A stretch of 64,000 bases of DNA, from contig CAJJDO010000040.1 in assembly GCA_905183005.1 (NCBI GenBank), positions 220,385 through 284,384 of the forward strand. Direction: 5' to 3'. Below the pieces are notes generated by a model that ran no database searches, was not told the DNA's origin, and saw only the letters and a list, made by a program, of their open reading frames with translations. Source of the DNA: Paramecium pentaurelia. Its lineage: Eukaryota > Ciliophora > Oligohymenophorea > Peniculida > Parameciidae. The translations under genes were made by a program, and so were the position numbers. Every line of letters starts with the position of its first letter. The stretch's first letter is position 1. This document shows, one piece after another, positions 26,978-38,772 of this stretch.

Positions 26978-28554
26978 ATGGCTGATATTAAAATTAGTAA
27001 TCAAACTAAGGATAGGGCTGCCGCTTGTAAAGCCTATATAGAAAGGAAATATAAAAGAATAATTACAAATGAGAGAGAAAAAATGCAAAATTGGCAGTAA
27101 TTGTAATAAGTATTACAAAATTTAAATTTTACTTCTATTGAATAAGAATTGATTAAGAAGGAAATTTAACATAAGGAAGCTATGCAATTAAGAAAGAAGT
27201 TAATATAAATATATAATATTATAGGAGATAAAAAATAACAGTAGAAGATTTTGAATCTATTGCTATAATTGGAAGAGGAGCATTTGGAGAAGTAAGGGTT
27301 TGTAGATAGAAAGATACAAATGAAATAGTTGCAATTAAAAAAATGAAGAAAAAAGAAATGCTATTCAAAAATTAATTAGGACATGTTAGAGCTGAAAGAG
27401 ATATATTAGTTTCATCAAAATGTTAATGGATAGTAGAACTCAAGTCTTCATTTTAAGATGATGAAAATTTGTATTTAGTGATGGAGTTTTTAAGTGGAGG
27501 AGATCTTATGACATTATTAATAAAAAAAGATATCATTCCAGAAAGAGATGCAAAATTTTATATAGCTGAGTTAGTTTTAGCAGTAGAGGAAATTCATAAT
27601 ATGAATTATATTCATAGAGATTTAAAACCAGATAATATATTAATTGATGCATAGGGTCATTTAAAATTATCAGATTTTGGTCTTTGTAAACATTTAGGTT
27701 AACATTATGATATGGCAATTCCTTATAATATGAATAATAATATAATGGATTAAAAGAAATCAAGAAACGAATAGAGAAGATAATTAGCATATTCAACAGT
27801 TGGAACACCTGATTATATAGCTCCAGAAGTCTTTTCATAACAAGGATATAATCAATTAGTTGATTGGTGGAGTGTAGGAGTAATACTATTTGAAATGGTA
27901 ATTGGATATCCTCCTTTTTATAGTGATACTCCATAAAAAACATGTTAAAAGATATTAAAATGGAAAAATCATTTTAAATTTCCAAGTAATCCAAAAGTAT
28001 CTCCTTAATGTTATGATTTAATCACTAAATTAATGACAGATGCCAATGAAAGATTAGGTGATGCTAGTAAAATCAAAAAACACCCTTTTTTTAATGGAAT
28101 TGATTTTATTAATATTAGAAACTAAAGGGCACCTTATATTCCTGATAAAAAAATGTTAACTTCTAATTTTGATAAATTTGAAGAGAAAGAACCTTGGAAA
28201 CATATAATTCATAATAGAGAAGAGTCAGATTAGGATAAGAATGGATCAAATTTAAATAAGAAATATTTTCAGGGATATACTTATAAACGTAATTTAGATG
28301 TTGAGATGAGTCCTGTAAAGAGGGCTTTAGAGGAATTAGAAAATATAAGACCTTCAGGAATTAAAGCAGATTTTGAAAAGAAATAAAGATCTCAATCACC
28401 TAAACCTATAACTGCTCCTCCTGAATTAAATAAATCTTAAAGATCTTAATCTCCAACAATAAAAGAATAACTCAAAAATACATATATGTAATATATTGGA
28501 TAATATTTATCACCTCTTAATTAATAAAAATAGTAATAAAAATAAAAAAAATGA
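26978..28554 (+). CDS. NDR/LATS-family AGC protein kinase
   Basis: 516 aa after removing one 26-nt intron; the length divides by three. The N-terminal regulatory region (KAYIERKYKRIITNERE) is where Mob proteins bind in this family. The kinase domain starts at EDFESIAIIGRGAFGEVR and has VAIKKMKKKEM, YIHRDLKPDNIL and LSDFGLCKHLG. A basic insert (KKSRNEQRRQLAYSTVGTPD) lies between DFG and APE, as is typical of NDR kinases. The C-terminal extension has the hydrophobic motif GYTYKRN, which carries the regulatory Thr. A Ser/Pro/Gln-rich tail follows (RSQSPKP, RSQSPT). NDR kinases control cell polarity, cytokinesis and cortical patterning. The gene converges with the next kinase gene, with 29 bp between stops. 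Confidence 0.94.
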
Positions 28555-28583
28555 ATTCAATTGATATTTTAATAAAAGAATAA

Positions 28584-30213
28584 TCATTTCTCTGAATTTC
28601 TAAGTTAATATTTTCTTTTTTATTTTAATTATTTTTCTTTTAACAATTATATTTGTTCTTCAGTCTATTTAATCCTTTTCAATTACTCATCTTCATTATT
28701 ATCTTTCATTATTCTTTTCTCTTTAGAAATGGCAGGAAGAGCAGGTAAAAATGGAGATGGAGATTTTTCATCTTATTGATGTTTAACACTTTAGATTATA
28801 AGACATAATATACTTTTTAATAAGTAAAGGTTTTGGTTCACCTTCAATATCAAGTTTCTTTTATACTAATTTTTATTATAGTATCTAAATTTCAGGTTTC
28901 ATAGGTTTTTTATTTTTCTTTAGAGCTTTAACAGGATTACCAGAATAAATCTAGTGAATCAGACTGAGTTTTTCATTATTTTTAGTAACTTAAGATGAAA
29001 TCTCTAGAGATGGTTTAGGTAACATATAAGATTCATCAATTTTATTCTATTTTTTACTAATAACAGATTAAGCATCATATGATTAAATTTAAGAATCATC
29101 TAATCTACGACCAATCCTTGGTAAATGTTCAATATTAGAATTGGTTACAGAATCTTCAACATTATCTTGACTAGATTTTTAAACAGCTAAAGTTTGTATA
29201 AACTGATTTTTATCAATTCTCATCATTTTAATAGGTGCATAATTAGGTTTAGGTAATTTATCAGTAAGATAATGCATAACTCTTGGAATTCGAATAGTTT
29301 ACAATAAGAATTTAGCACCTTCTTCTTCAATTAAAACTTTATCATCCATTCTATTAACAATAGCTGATAATTATAAGATTTTATCACAAGATGGTCTCAA
29401 ATGAGGTTAGACTTAGAGTAAAGCTCTAATAACATTGCTTAAATCTTAACTATATATAGTTGGTATTTTTGGATAATATCCTCTCACAACTTTCTTGTAA
29501 AGACCATTCATATCTTCAGCTCTAAATGGAGGTTTTAATGTAGTCATTTCATAAAGTACACAACCTAATGACCAGATATCAGATTTAGAATCATAAGGTT
29601 AATCCTTCCAGACTTCAGGTGATGCATAATAAGGTGTTCCAGTTTAAGTGTATAATAATATTTTTTTAGCCACTTTAGATACATTCATATCACCTAATTT
29701 AACAGTTCCATCTCCATTCATAAAGACATTTGCTGATTTCAAATCTCGATGATATATCTTCATATCGTGCAATGTCTTTAATCCCTTAACTATCTTAAAG
29801 TAGATAAATCAATTACTTATGTAAAATAGTTCCATATATCCTTTTCAGCCATTAACATTCCTTTTTTCTAACATTCAACAATCTTTTAGAATAAATCTCC
29901 ATCATCTGCATACTCCATTACAATACTATTTAGAAATAATAGTTTATACCACAAACTTTATGTAGATTCTTCTAAAAATGCCTCTTTATACTAAATTACA
30001 TTAGCATGTCTGACACTTGCTAATATTCTAACTTCATTTAAAGCATTTTATTTTTCTTTGTCTGATAATGATTGTAGTTTCACTTTCTTTAAAGCATATT
30101 CAAAACCATCTGCAATTCTTCTTACTTTATATACTTTTGAGTATGCTCCCTCACCTAAATTAATGATATATTTTACCTAGTTCTTACAAAATCTAAAAGT
30201 CTTTCAAAGACAT
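28584..30213 (-). CDS. NIMA-related (NEK/Nrk) protein kinase A
   Basis: 511 aa after removing introns of 22, 24, 23 and 25 nt; the length divides by three. The kinase domain is N-terminal: GEGAYSKVYKV, YALKKVKL, VMEYADDGDLF, YHRDLKSANVFM, YTQTGTPYYASPEVW and SDIWSLGCVLYEM. The usual DFG reads DMN (LGDMNVSKV, codons 29683-29691). The Nrk branch often has DLN here, so the Asp that binds magnesium is kept. The C-terminal tail is Lys/Gln-rich with a helical end. NEKs act at basal bodies, cilia and in mitosis, and ciliates carry many copies. The introns after QELG and before IVMEY cut conserved motifs. The next gene upstream is the SCP-like phosphatase, 67 bp away on the same strand. Confidence 0.9.
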
Positions 30214-30280
30214 TTCTACTTATTTCTATTTTTTATTTATATATATATAATTATTTATACTATATTAAAATTTATATTAA

Positions 30281-31366
30281 TCATAAATTTTAATCACTCT
30301 AATCTATTTCATTAAAATGTTATTTATTTAAATTTGGAGAATTAATTCCCTATTCATTTCTAAATTATATTTCTTCATCATTTTCTGTGATATCATTCAC
30401 TTCATCATAATCAATAGCAAAGTTAGTTTATAATTTCAATTATTATTTTCCCAATAACATTTAATCATCCTTAACTTAATCAATAGTCTAATTAATAGGA
30501 TCTACTTCCTAATTAATTATAATAATATTATACATCATAAGATTCATTTCGATTCCTATCATAAATATATGATTCTCCATTCCTTGTATATCTGATCTTT
30601 TCTGATCTTATATATTGTTTCCAATATTCTCCAACTGGTCTAACATCATCAAATGTACTTAGTAATTATAAAAATGGTATTAAATCCAATAATTCTGTAT
30701 CACTAGGATCATCAAAATAATTTTTTATATGAATAGCATTTTTAGGTTAAAGAGAAAAAGAAGTGTGAGTATTATCTATTATTATTATGTTATTAATTGA
30801 TCTCTATAATTTTGATAAATCTTTCACAAAAACTCCATTCAATATTGAACAATTTGGTCTAAATAATCTTAATGCACAAACTCCTTTTTAATCTATTCTA
30901 TCTATCACAGGATTTGCATACTTAAATATATTCATTAATATACTTCACAAATACTAGCTGTAAATATAAAGATTTCATAAAATTCTGCCATTTTTATTAA
31001 GAATTCTTCAGCACCAGGCCTTATTCTAACATAAATTGTATAATTTGCATTCATTACTTTTATCTCTTAATAAACATAATTCAAACCTTCAAAATAAAAT
31101 CTGGATCTGAAATATAATTGAAAGAACTATGAACCAAAGTTTCATCTAAATCGATCACTAATGTCTTTCTACCCAAATGTTAAAGGGATTATTTTGGAAT
31201 TTGTATTGGCTTTTAATTATAGGAGATTGGCATAAATCTAATAAATTAAAAATCCTTATTACTATTTAAAACATTCACATTTGATAAGTGACTTCAATGT
31301 ATTATAAAATGCAACTAATACATTTTATTTTGGTTCCTCTTATACTATAATATTGTTTGCTCTCAT
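30281..31366 (-). CDS. SCP/FCP1-like protein phosphatase (HAD, NIF domain)
   Basis: 329 aa after removing introns of 25, 23, 23 and 25 nt; the length divides by three. The catalytic motif is VIDLDETLVHSSF, the DxDxT/V signature of the HAD phosphatases that act on the RNA polymerase II C-terminal domain and related phosphoserines. Further family motifs are YVRIRPGAEEFL, FTASICEYANPVIDRID and IIIDNTHTSFSLQPKNAI. The tail is acidic and Gln/Asn-rich (ENDEEIQF region). Whether it targets RNA polymerase II or another protein cannot be told from sequence. It is 55 bp from a divergent small gene on plus. Confidence 0.9.
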
Positions 31367-31421
31367 TAATTTATTTATATATATTTATTTAATATATTTA
31401 CATACTTTCATAATAATTACA

Positions 31422-31857
31422 ATGTCATCATTTTTAACACATACAAAAGATGAATTATATGATTCAATAAGATTAAAAGATATTGTCAAATCTAATGAAT
31501 CAAATAGAACACTTACCTAAAAAATATATTAAAGTAATTCTATTTTAAGAATTTTCAGATTGAAGATTATGAAAATACATCTTTAGAAACTAAAGATTCA
31601 TTTTTTTAAAATAAAAATACTCTTCCTATTCCTTTAAAATAATCTGTATAAGATTCAAAATAAAGCTAAAGAATACTTATAAATCCAAAATTGAAAATTG
31701 TAATAATATTTATATTAATTTTCATTAGAAAATGTTGATTCTTTACATATTATAAACTATTATTGAAGAAGAAGAATATATTTTCAATTTAATCATTTAA
31801 AGAAATGAGAAATCCTTATAATTTTTTTAATTTGAATACTATAGATCAATAATATGA
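31422..31857 (+). CDS. Small hypothetical protein
   Basis: A model of 127 aa with introns of 23 and 29 nt divides by three. The best part is MSSFLTHTKDELYDSIRLKD, followed by an Asn/Ser/Gln-rich stretch. I do not recognise it. The 3' end is uncertain: if the 29-nt intron is retained, the frame stops at 31738. As modelled it overlaps the last 12 bp of the convergent kinase gene, which is unusual. Beyond 31857 the plus-strand frames are shadows of that kinase. Confidence 0.4.
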
Positions 31858-33701
31858 ATCTTCACAAACTATTAATTAGATTATTAATGGTATGTATTTC
31901 CTTTATTCTTAATTTAGTAATTAATTTGCTTATTTCAATTATTCACTCTCTTAACTATTCTCTAAGGTCTAATAGGCTCTCATAAAAGAGTCTAAACCCA
32001 TTTATTATTCTAAATAATATCTAAGAGCTTCTATCTTATAACCTATAGTGTCTCTCTCAGAAGTTCCAGGAACTTAAAATTATTTTTATTAATTGAGAAA
32101 TCTATAAATAAATTAATGATAAAATATTACTATGGAACTATTTTAAAATTGTCAACAATAATTGATTCTTCTTCTTCTTTTGATTATTTTTTATCCAAAC
32201 ATTTTCTCATATCTTTAATAAGGAATTTATAACCCTATTATTATTCAAAACTGTCATCTTCTCTTACTAAACTTACAATAGATTCCTTTCTTTTTTGTTC
32301 TTGTAAAATTGGACTCTTATTTTATAGTCTAACTATATTAGTATTATCTTTTAAATAAAATTTATTTAATAATTCTAAATTTTAATATTTAATAGGCTAT
32401 TATTAATTCTCTTTTTAACTAACTACACTAGCAAATGATTATGGTCTATCATCTATTTGTTATTGCTATTATTATTAAGTATGAATTGATTATTATTGGA
32501 TTGAATAATTTTAATTAATTGATTACAAAGGTGAATTTTGTCTATTAAACAATTATTTTAATTCTACTTTACTATTGTCCTTTTTAGGTGAAGGTTTCTT
32601 ACTTGCAATAGTTTAAATAATCTGTCTTGAAGTAATAGGTGAATTATTTTAACTTTAATTTTAAGATATTTTATTTTATTCATACTATTTTTATTGTAAC
32701 ATAAATTATTATGCAGTCTATTGTGGTTAAATAAAACTAATAAATAAGATTAATATATTACAGATTTTCTGTAGGTTTTATTTCTGTCATCTCTTATAAT
32801 TCATGTCTATTCAATGTTGAAACAAGTAAACTTCCTATTCTTTATTTTAAGAAATCTCTCTCTAATATTCTCTTTATACTAGGTCTCTTTGATGGATCCT
32901 TAATTAACATATCAGCTATTAATGATTATAATTCTGAAGAATATTATGATGGTATAGGAGGATAAGTTCCTCGTAATATTTTTAAAACCAATTCTTTCAT
33001 TGATAATGCATCGAATGCATGATTTAAAGTAGTTAATTCATACAAGATACATCCAAGTGACCAAATGTCAGATTTTTAATTGTAAGGTTTTTCTTAACAA
33101 ATTTCTGGACTTAAATAATATGGTGTTCCTATAGCAGTTTTTGCACAATCATATGTATGTTATAATACACGTGCAATACCAAAATCACCAATTTTAACAT
33201 CATTTTTGCTTGTAAGAAATATATTTTAAGTTTTTAAATCTCTATGCAAAATCTTCCTCTCATGTATATGATTCATTGCCAATGCCATTTAAACAAACCA
33301 GTCTAATATTTGTTCTTCTGAAAATAGAATTCCAAGTTCTTTTTGTTTAGCTATTTTACCATACAAATCACCACCATCGGCATAATCCATTACTATACAT
33401 AAACATCTATTCAAAAAGTTTAATAAAGAAATAATACTTTTTCTCCATGAATGATTCTCTATATGTAATAATATAAGGATGTCTCATGGCCTTCAAAACA
33501 TGGACTTCATTTAATGCCTCCTCTCTTTGTTTTCTATCCATCTTAGATATGTCAATAATCTAATTTAAATCATTTGATACTTTAACTATATAATTTTTCT
33601 TATTTGACAATGCCTAGGCTAGAAGGGCATATCCAAAACTACCTGATTTATTTTATCATAATACCTTTTCCAACAACTCTAATTTTTTTGTATTTATCCA
33701 T
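31846..33701 (-). CDS. NIMA-related (NEK) protein kinase B with conserved C-terminal domain
   Basis: 582 aa after removing introns of 22, 31, 25 and 29 nt; the length divides by three. The N-terminal kinase has GKGSFGYALLA, KVSNDLN, LCIVMDYADGGDLY, ILHRDLKTQNIFL, IGDFGIARVL, GTPYYLSPEI and SDIWSLGCILYEL, all canonical. A long Gln/Asn/Ser-rich linker follows. After the 29-nt intron (32102-32130) comes a conserved NEK C-terminal block (KIEALRYYLEQQMG ... YIPLIIQLIVCEDSYY). I recall the same kind of ending in NEK1/FA2-like kinases linked to basal bodies and flagellar severing. The last block would be lost if the intron were missed. A 325-bp gap separates this gene from the divergent SIN1-like gene. 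Confidence 0.9.
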
Positions 33702-34026
33702 CTGGTTTAAATTTAAAATTTAATTATATTATGAATTATAAAATACTGTTAAGAAACAATAATATTATCCAGTCTATTATAATACTCTCAAATATATGTA
33801 AAATAAAAATTCAAAAAATGATATATATAATACTGAAATATATTAATCCTTAAAAAATATAAATTGGACATTACTAATTAACTTAATGTAGATTGAAATT
33901 AAAATTTATTCATAAGAATTCATTGAAATGTATAAGATGATTAAAATACTTAAATTTAAACAGAGTTTATTGTATATTGATTCAATATCATTGTTATTGA
34001 TTCTTAAATAAATATTTTAATTAATA
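33702..34026. other. Divergent promoter region
   Basis: 325 bp between two divergent starts, A+T-rich, with no frame and no motif that I recognise. It probably serves both the NEK kinase and the SIN1-like gene. Confidence 0.5.
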
Positions 34027-35793
34027 ATGGAAAATTATAAATTCCCTGCTTTATCTATATCTATATAAACAGATACTGAGTCTTCCTAATCAAGTAAATA
34101 ATTTAGCAGTCCTTTAAAATCAGAGAAAACTAACTTTTTAGATTTAGATAATCAAAAACATATTAATGATTCTGCTCATTAATCATAAGTTGATATTTCT
34201 ATTTAGAAAGATTGTTAAGAAAATGTAGCTTAGACATCAGAATAAAAATCTAATAGCATTTGTGGATCATAATTAAAATAAGTTAAAGCATCTTAAAATA
34301 AAAAGAAATTAGTAAAAAGATGTTAAACTACAATTTTGATTGGATAATCTATCCATAAACATAATCCTTAAAAAGCTGAAAAATATTTCATTAAAAAAAA
34401 CAATTAAATTATAGAAACATCATTTGAGAAAATAAAATTTAAGAGATCTAATTTTTCAAGAGTATTTCTTACAAATATAAGATAACATTAGAAACCAATA
34501 TAGGTTCGTTATTTTCGATCTACAATAACTAAAGTCTTAATGATTGATTAAGACATGTTGGCTGCAGAATTTATTGTTTTAGCATTAACATAATTCCAAA
34601 ATGACGTCAAATTAGATCAATCTTTGTATGAATTTCCAAATTACAGTTTAGCCTATTAAATTGAAGGGTAGGATGATTAACAAGATTTAGATGAATTTTA
34701 ATATCGACGACCACTCTAAAGATACAAAAGTTTTGGATCTCTTGAAGATAAGATGAAATCAAGAAGAGAAAGTTTAAATGAAATAGATTATGATTAGAAA
34801 CCAATTTCATAGGCTGAAATTTCATTATTAGCAGATGATATCGATGACAAAATTATTTAAATTGATTTAGAATCACCAATGAGATATTATAAATCTGTTG
34901 ATATTGTACCAATATTAGATTCAAAATAATTAGATATTAGTTTGTAAATGGTTAAAATCTTGCATTAATAACTTCCAAATCATATTCTTATTCTTATTGA
35001 AGAACCTATAAGTTAAGGTAGATTTCATATTCAAATTCGACCAAATTAATTAATTGAAGAATTATTTATAGAATTAAGCAAAAAAGTAAATAAGAAATAC
35101 AGAATCACTGATTATAATTTAATATTAAAATATCCATGTATTCATATGAGTAAGGAACCAATTAATATAAAGATACCTATCAGTAAGTTACCAATACATT
35201 ATTTAATACTCACTTAAAAATTTCAAAATGAACCCATTCGTTCATTACGATAATTCACAGATAGTTTTACACTAAATATCAATAAAGATACAATTTTCTC
35301 AAAAAGTGCAAATAAGTCTTATAGATTTTTGTAAGATGAGGGTAAATCCTCTGAATATACAGATAAAGTTCGAAACTTATATTCTTATTAAGAATATGAA
35401 TTATAAAAAATTGATAAATAATATAGAAATAATGTGATTTTGGGAATTGATTATTTCGATTTGTATTATACTTACACATAAGAGAGACAAAGATCATTCA
35501 CTTTAGGAAAGTTTTGTAAATCACTTTCATAAATTTTGATCGAAGAGCCAATTATATAAAAAGATTATAGGAGATTGCCTTTAAATAAAATATAAAAAAT
35601 AGAATTGACAAAAGATTATTAACTGATAATAGTTTATGAGAAAAGTCAAAATTACAAAAAATAGCTTCATTTTGGAATAGATTTAAATTAAGAGAAATCA
35701 AAAATTGATATTCAACAAAAAACTATCATAAATGCATATAGTAAATTAGAATATTTAGTGGATTTATATATAAAATATATATAACAATTATGA
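34027..35793 (+). CDS. SIN1/AVO1-like subunit of TOR complex 2 (probable)
   Basis: A single intronless frame of 588 aa. The N-terminal 150 residues are Gln/Ser-rich. Residues ~155-240 resemble the CRIM domain: a ubiquitin-like stretch (VRYFRSTITKVLMIDQDML), then YQIEGQDDQQDLDEFQYRRP, matching the CRIM pattern of an acidic loop before FPPLD. Residues ~330-400 look like the Ras-binding-like domain (RFHIQIRPNQLIEELFIEL). Residues ~465-588 look like the C-terminal PH domain (NVILGIDYFDLYYTY ... KQLHFGID), ending in a helix (NAYSKLEYLVDLYIKY). In the family, SIN1 scaffolds TORC2 and presents AGC kinases through CRIM. The assignment rests on domain order and short motifs read by eye, so it is probable, not certain. 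Confidence 0.6.
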
Positions 35794-36839
35794 ATTTATT
35801 CAATATTGATTGCTCTTTAGCAATCCTTACTTAATTTAATCTAATACAACTAGTATGTTTACAAAAATTATGGGACTTTTCTAAAAAAGGGTATTTTATA
35901 AAAAATTTGCTCCATTGACATAAAATTAAAAAAAGCAAAATTCACATGTTGAGGTTTGAAATTGATTATATTGATACAAAATTAAAAAATTTGGAAACTT
36001 TGATAAAAATATATTCTTCATAAGTTCAAAATATATCAAAATTACAGAATAATTAAATATGTCTTAATAAAATTTTCATTACTAAAACAATTCAAATACT
36101 TTTGAACTTAATATTAATTTTTTATTTCAATTTCAATTTTTATGGTTAGCTATGATAAGAGTTTCCTATTAATCTATTAATGACAAAATTCAATGATAAT
36201 TTTAATTTTTTGCTATGAATTAATGATTAATTGGTTAAGATATGTGCCAAAAGAATAAATATAAAGTATTGAATATAATTATAAATTTGATGAAATTTTT
36301 TCGTAATGTATCTATGGAAACATCTATTTTAGAAACTTGATTGTATTATTAATAAAGTAGAGATGTTAGCTGTTAAAAATACTTTTAAACCTAAAATATA
36401 ATTACAAATAGGAATAGACACCATTTAATTCAAATACGAGCAGCTCTAACTCATTATCACTTCCTATCATAATTTTATACTTTTAAATTATAAATTATTA
36501 GTTTGTAATTTTTTATTTAAGAGAGAAAAAATTAATATTAATTAATTACATCAGATATTCTAACAAATATTCTATGAATTTGAATACTATATTAACAAAT
36601 TTATAAAATTTAGTTATAAATATACATTCATTCCCTTTTTTTTGATTATTATTGAATCTAAAATATTTATTAGTTATCATACTTTTATTAAGAGAGTATT
36701 AGTAGTAAATAAGGTTTGTTAAACTTATAAGAAATAAATTGAATCCCAATTACACATATAATAAATATTGATTTTCTGGATATATTTTAATTTATTTTTG
36801 CTTACAATATCTAATTAAGGTTGTTTTATATTTAATTTT
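35794..36839. other. Long stretch without a supported gene
   Basis: 1,046 bp between the SIN1-like stop and the kinase start. One frame stays free of TGA from ATG 36366 into the kinase start and is in phase with it. However, its composition is that of translated A+T-rich spacer and no splice-like pattern or family motif supports it. No RNA gene or repeat is visible. Confidence 0.45.
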
Positions 36840-38734
36840 ATGTTATAATAATAAACATAAGGGGGACAAGGACCATTGTGGTAAACTGTGCCTTAAGATT
36901 TTGCATTACCCAAACCTAAATTTGAAGCCACAGTAACAAAATTAGGAAAGAAATAACATGAAAGACATTTAGTGATAACTGAAAAACATATATTATTATT
37001 CAAAGTAATTGAAGTTATATTGAAAAGGATAAAAGTAAACATGTTCATAAATTACTTCCTTTGGATTTTACTACAAGATTTGAAATATTTAGAGATGCTC
37101 CTGTTTTGAAAGCCAATGCATCTTAAAAAAAATCAACTCCTAATACTCCTCACTCTAATAGAGTTGATATTGTAAAACCAGAAGATGTTCAGACTATAGG
37201 TGATATCTTGCATATAAGATTACAAAGTGAAAAAACAGAAAAATATTGGGACTTCACTGGTGATTAAGAAATTTTAAAAACATTTCGAAAATATTTTGGA
37301 TAAAAAATCAATCAGATGGGATTCCATCATATGTTCAAAGTTTTTAAAAAGATAGGAAAAGGAAATTTTGCAAGTGTTTATTTAGCTGAAAGAATAGAGG
37401 ATGGATAATAAATGGCAATCAAGGCATTTTCAAAAAGTGCAGTTTATGCTGAAGAGAATGGAAAGGTATTGAAATATGATTATATTTAAAGGAAGGTTTA
37501 ATTAATGAAATAACGATAATGAGAGAACTTGATCACCCTAATATTATGAAATTATATGAGGTTTATGAAACTCAGAATTCTTTATATATGGGATTAGAAT
37601 TATTATAAGGGGGATAATTATATGAAATAATGAAGAAGAAAGTAATTTTAACAAACAAATAAATTCAAGCAATTATGAGAGGACTTTTGGAAGGATTGGC
37701 ACATATGCATTCTAAAAATATTATGCATAGAGATTTAAAATTAGAAAACATATTATTCAAAGAATAAAAGTATAATATTATTATTGATTAAACGAAAATA
37801 GCGATATCAATTCAGTTGTGATAGCCGATTTTGGTTTAGCTACCTTTGTAAATCTACCAGTTTATCTTTATTGCAGATGTGGAACTCCTGGATTTGTTGC
37901 TCCAGAGGTTATCAATATTACTGATATGACAACAACCTATGATAGTGTTTGTGATATTTATTCTCTTGGATTAGTCTTCCATATCTTGTTAACAGGTAAA
38001 CCAGGATTTCCTGGGAGAAGCTACAATACAATAGTCTAATAAAATAAAGAAGCAAAAGTTAATTTCAAAAGTCCAGTGTTTGATGTTGTACCACCACCTG
38101 CTTTTGATTTACTTAAACATATGTTGGAACCATCACCTAAAAAAAGAATTACAGCAATGGATGCTTTACAATATGAATTCGTTGCATTATGCGAGAAACC
38201 TGTAAATGTTTAATAGGAAGATGATGGAAATATTGGGGATACCGATGATAAACCAGGTCTAAATGTTAGGATCTAATAAATTAATGAACAGTATTAAATT
38301 AAAAATCTATTTATTTAGAGCAGCAAAATTTGACATGCTTAGAATTAATCAATTAACCAATTCACCTATTAAATCTCCTGTTATGCAAGCTACTAATAAA
38401 ATGAAAGAAGGTTAAAATAAAGATTAACAAATGATTATGAGAACACCAGTTATAACAGGAAGAACTGTTGCATGTGAAGGTAAATATGAATACTTATTAA
38501 AGAATCTCCAAATATGAATTAATTTGTCTCTCCAAGTGTTCAATTCAAAAAGCTACAATAAAAGTAATATTTTTTCATATCTTTTTAAGTTAATAATAAG
38601 CACCAACAGGAAATGTTCTGTTGAAATACACATAAAAGCCATAATAATAATAATAGAATAATAATGAGGATGAAAAAAAGGATTAAACAAATATTGCAAA
38701 ATCAGTTAAAGCAGCTTTAAGTAAACATGTATGA
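36840..38734 (+). CDS. Ser/Thr protein kinase with N-terminal PH-like domain
   Basis: 578 aa after removing six introns (23, 26, 32, 28, 23 and 26 nt); the length divides by three. After a Gln/Gly-rich start, a PH-like domain is suggested by FEATVTKLGKKQHERHLVIT, ILLFKDKSKHVHKLLPLDF and KTEKYWDFTG. The kinase has GKGNFASVYLAE, MAIKAFSKS, MHRDLKLENILF, IADFGLATF, GTPGFVAPEV and SDC-like DIYSLGLVFHILLTG, the CAMK pattern. No EF-hands follow, so it is not a classic CDPK. The tail is Gln/Asn-rich. PH-like plus CAMK-type kinases occur in ciliates, and membrane-lipid binding is inferred. The gene converges with the next minus gene, with 38 bp between stops. Confidence 0.88.
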
Positions 38735-38772
38735 AAATTATAAATAAATATCATATATTAAAATTTTATAAT

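Noticed and set aside
31900..32119. Plus-strand frame ending at TGA 32117-32119 as part of the small gene
   Set aside because: It is antisense to the kinase tail, which matches the conserved NEK C-terminal block after splicing; the plus frame has no family signal.
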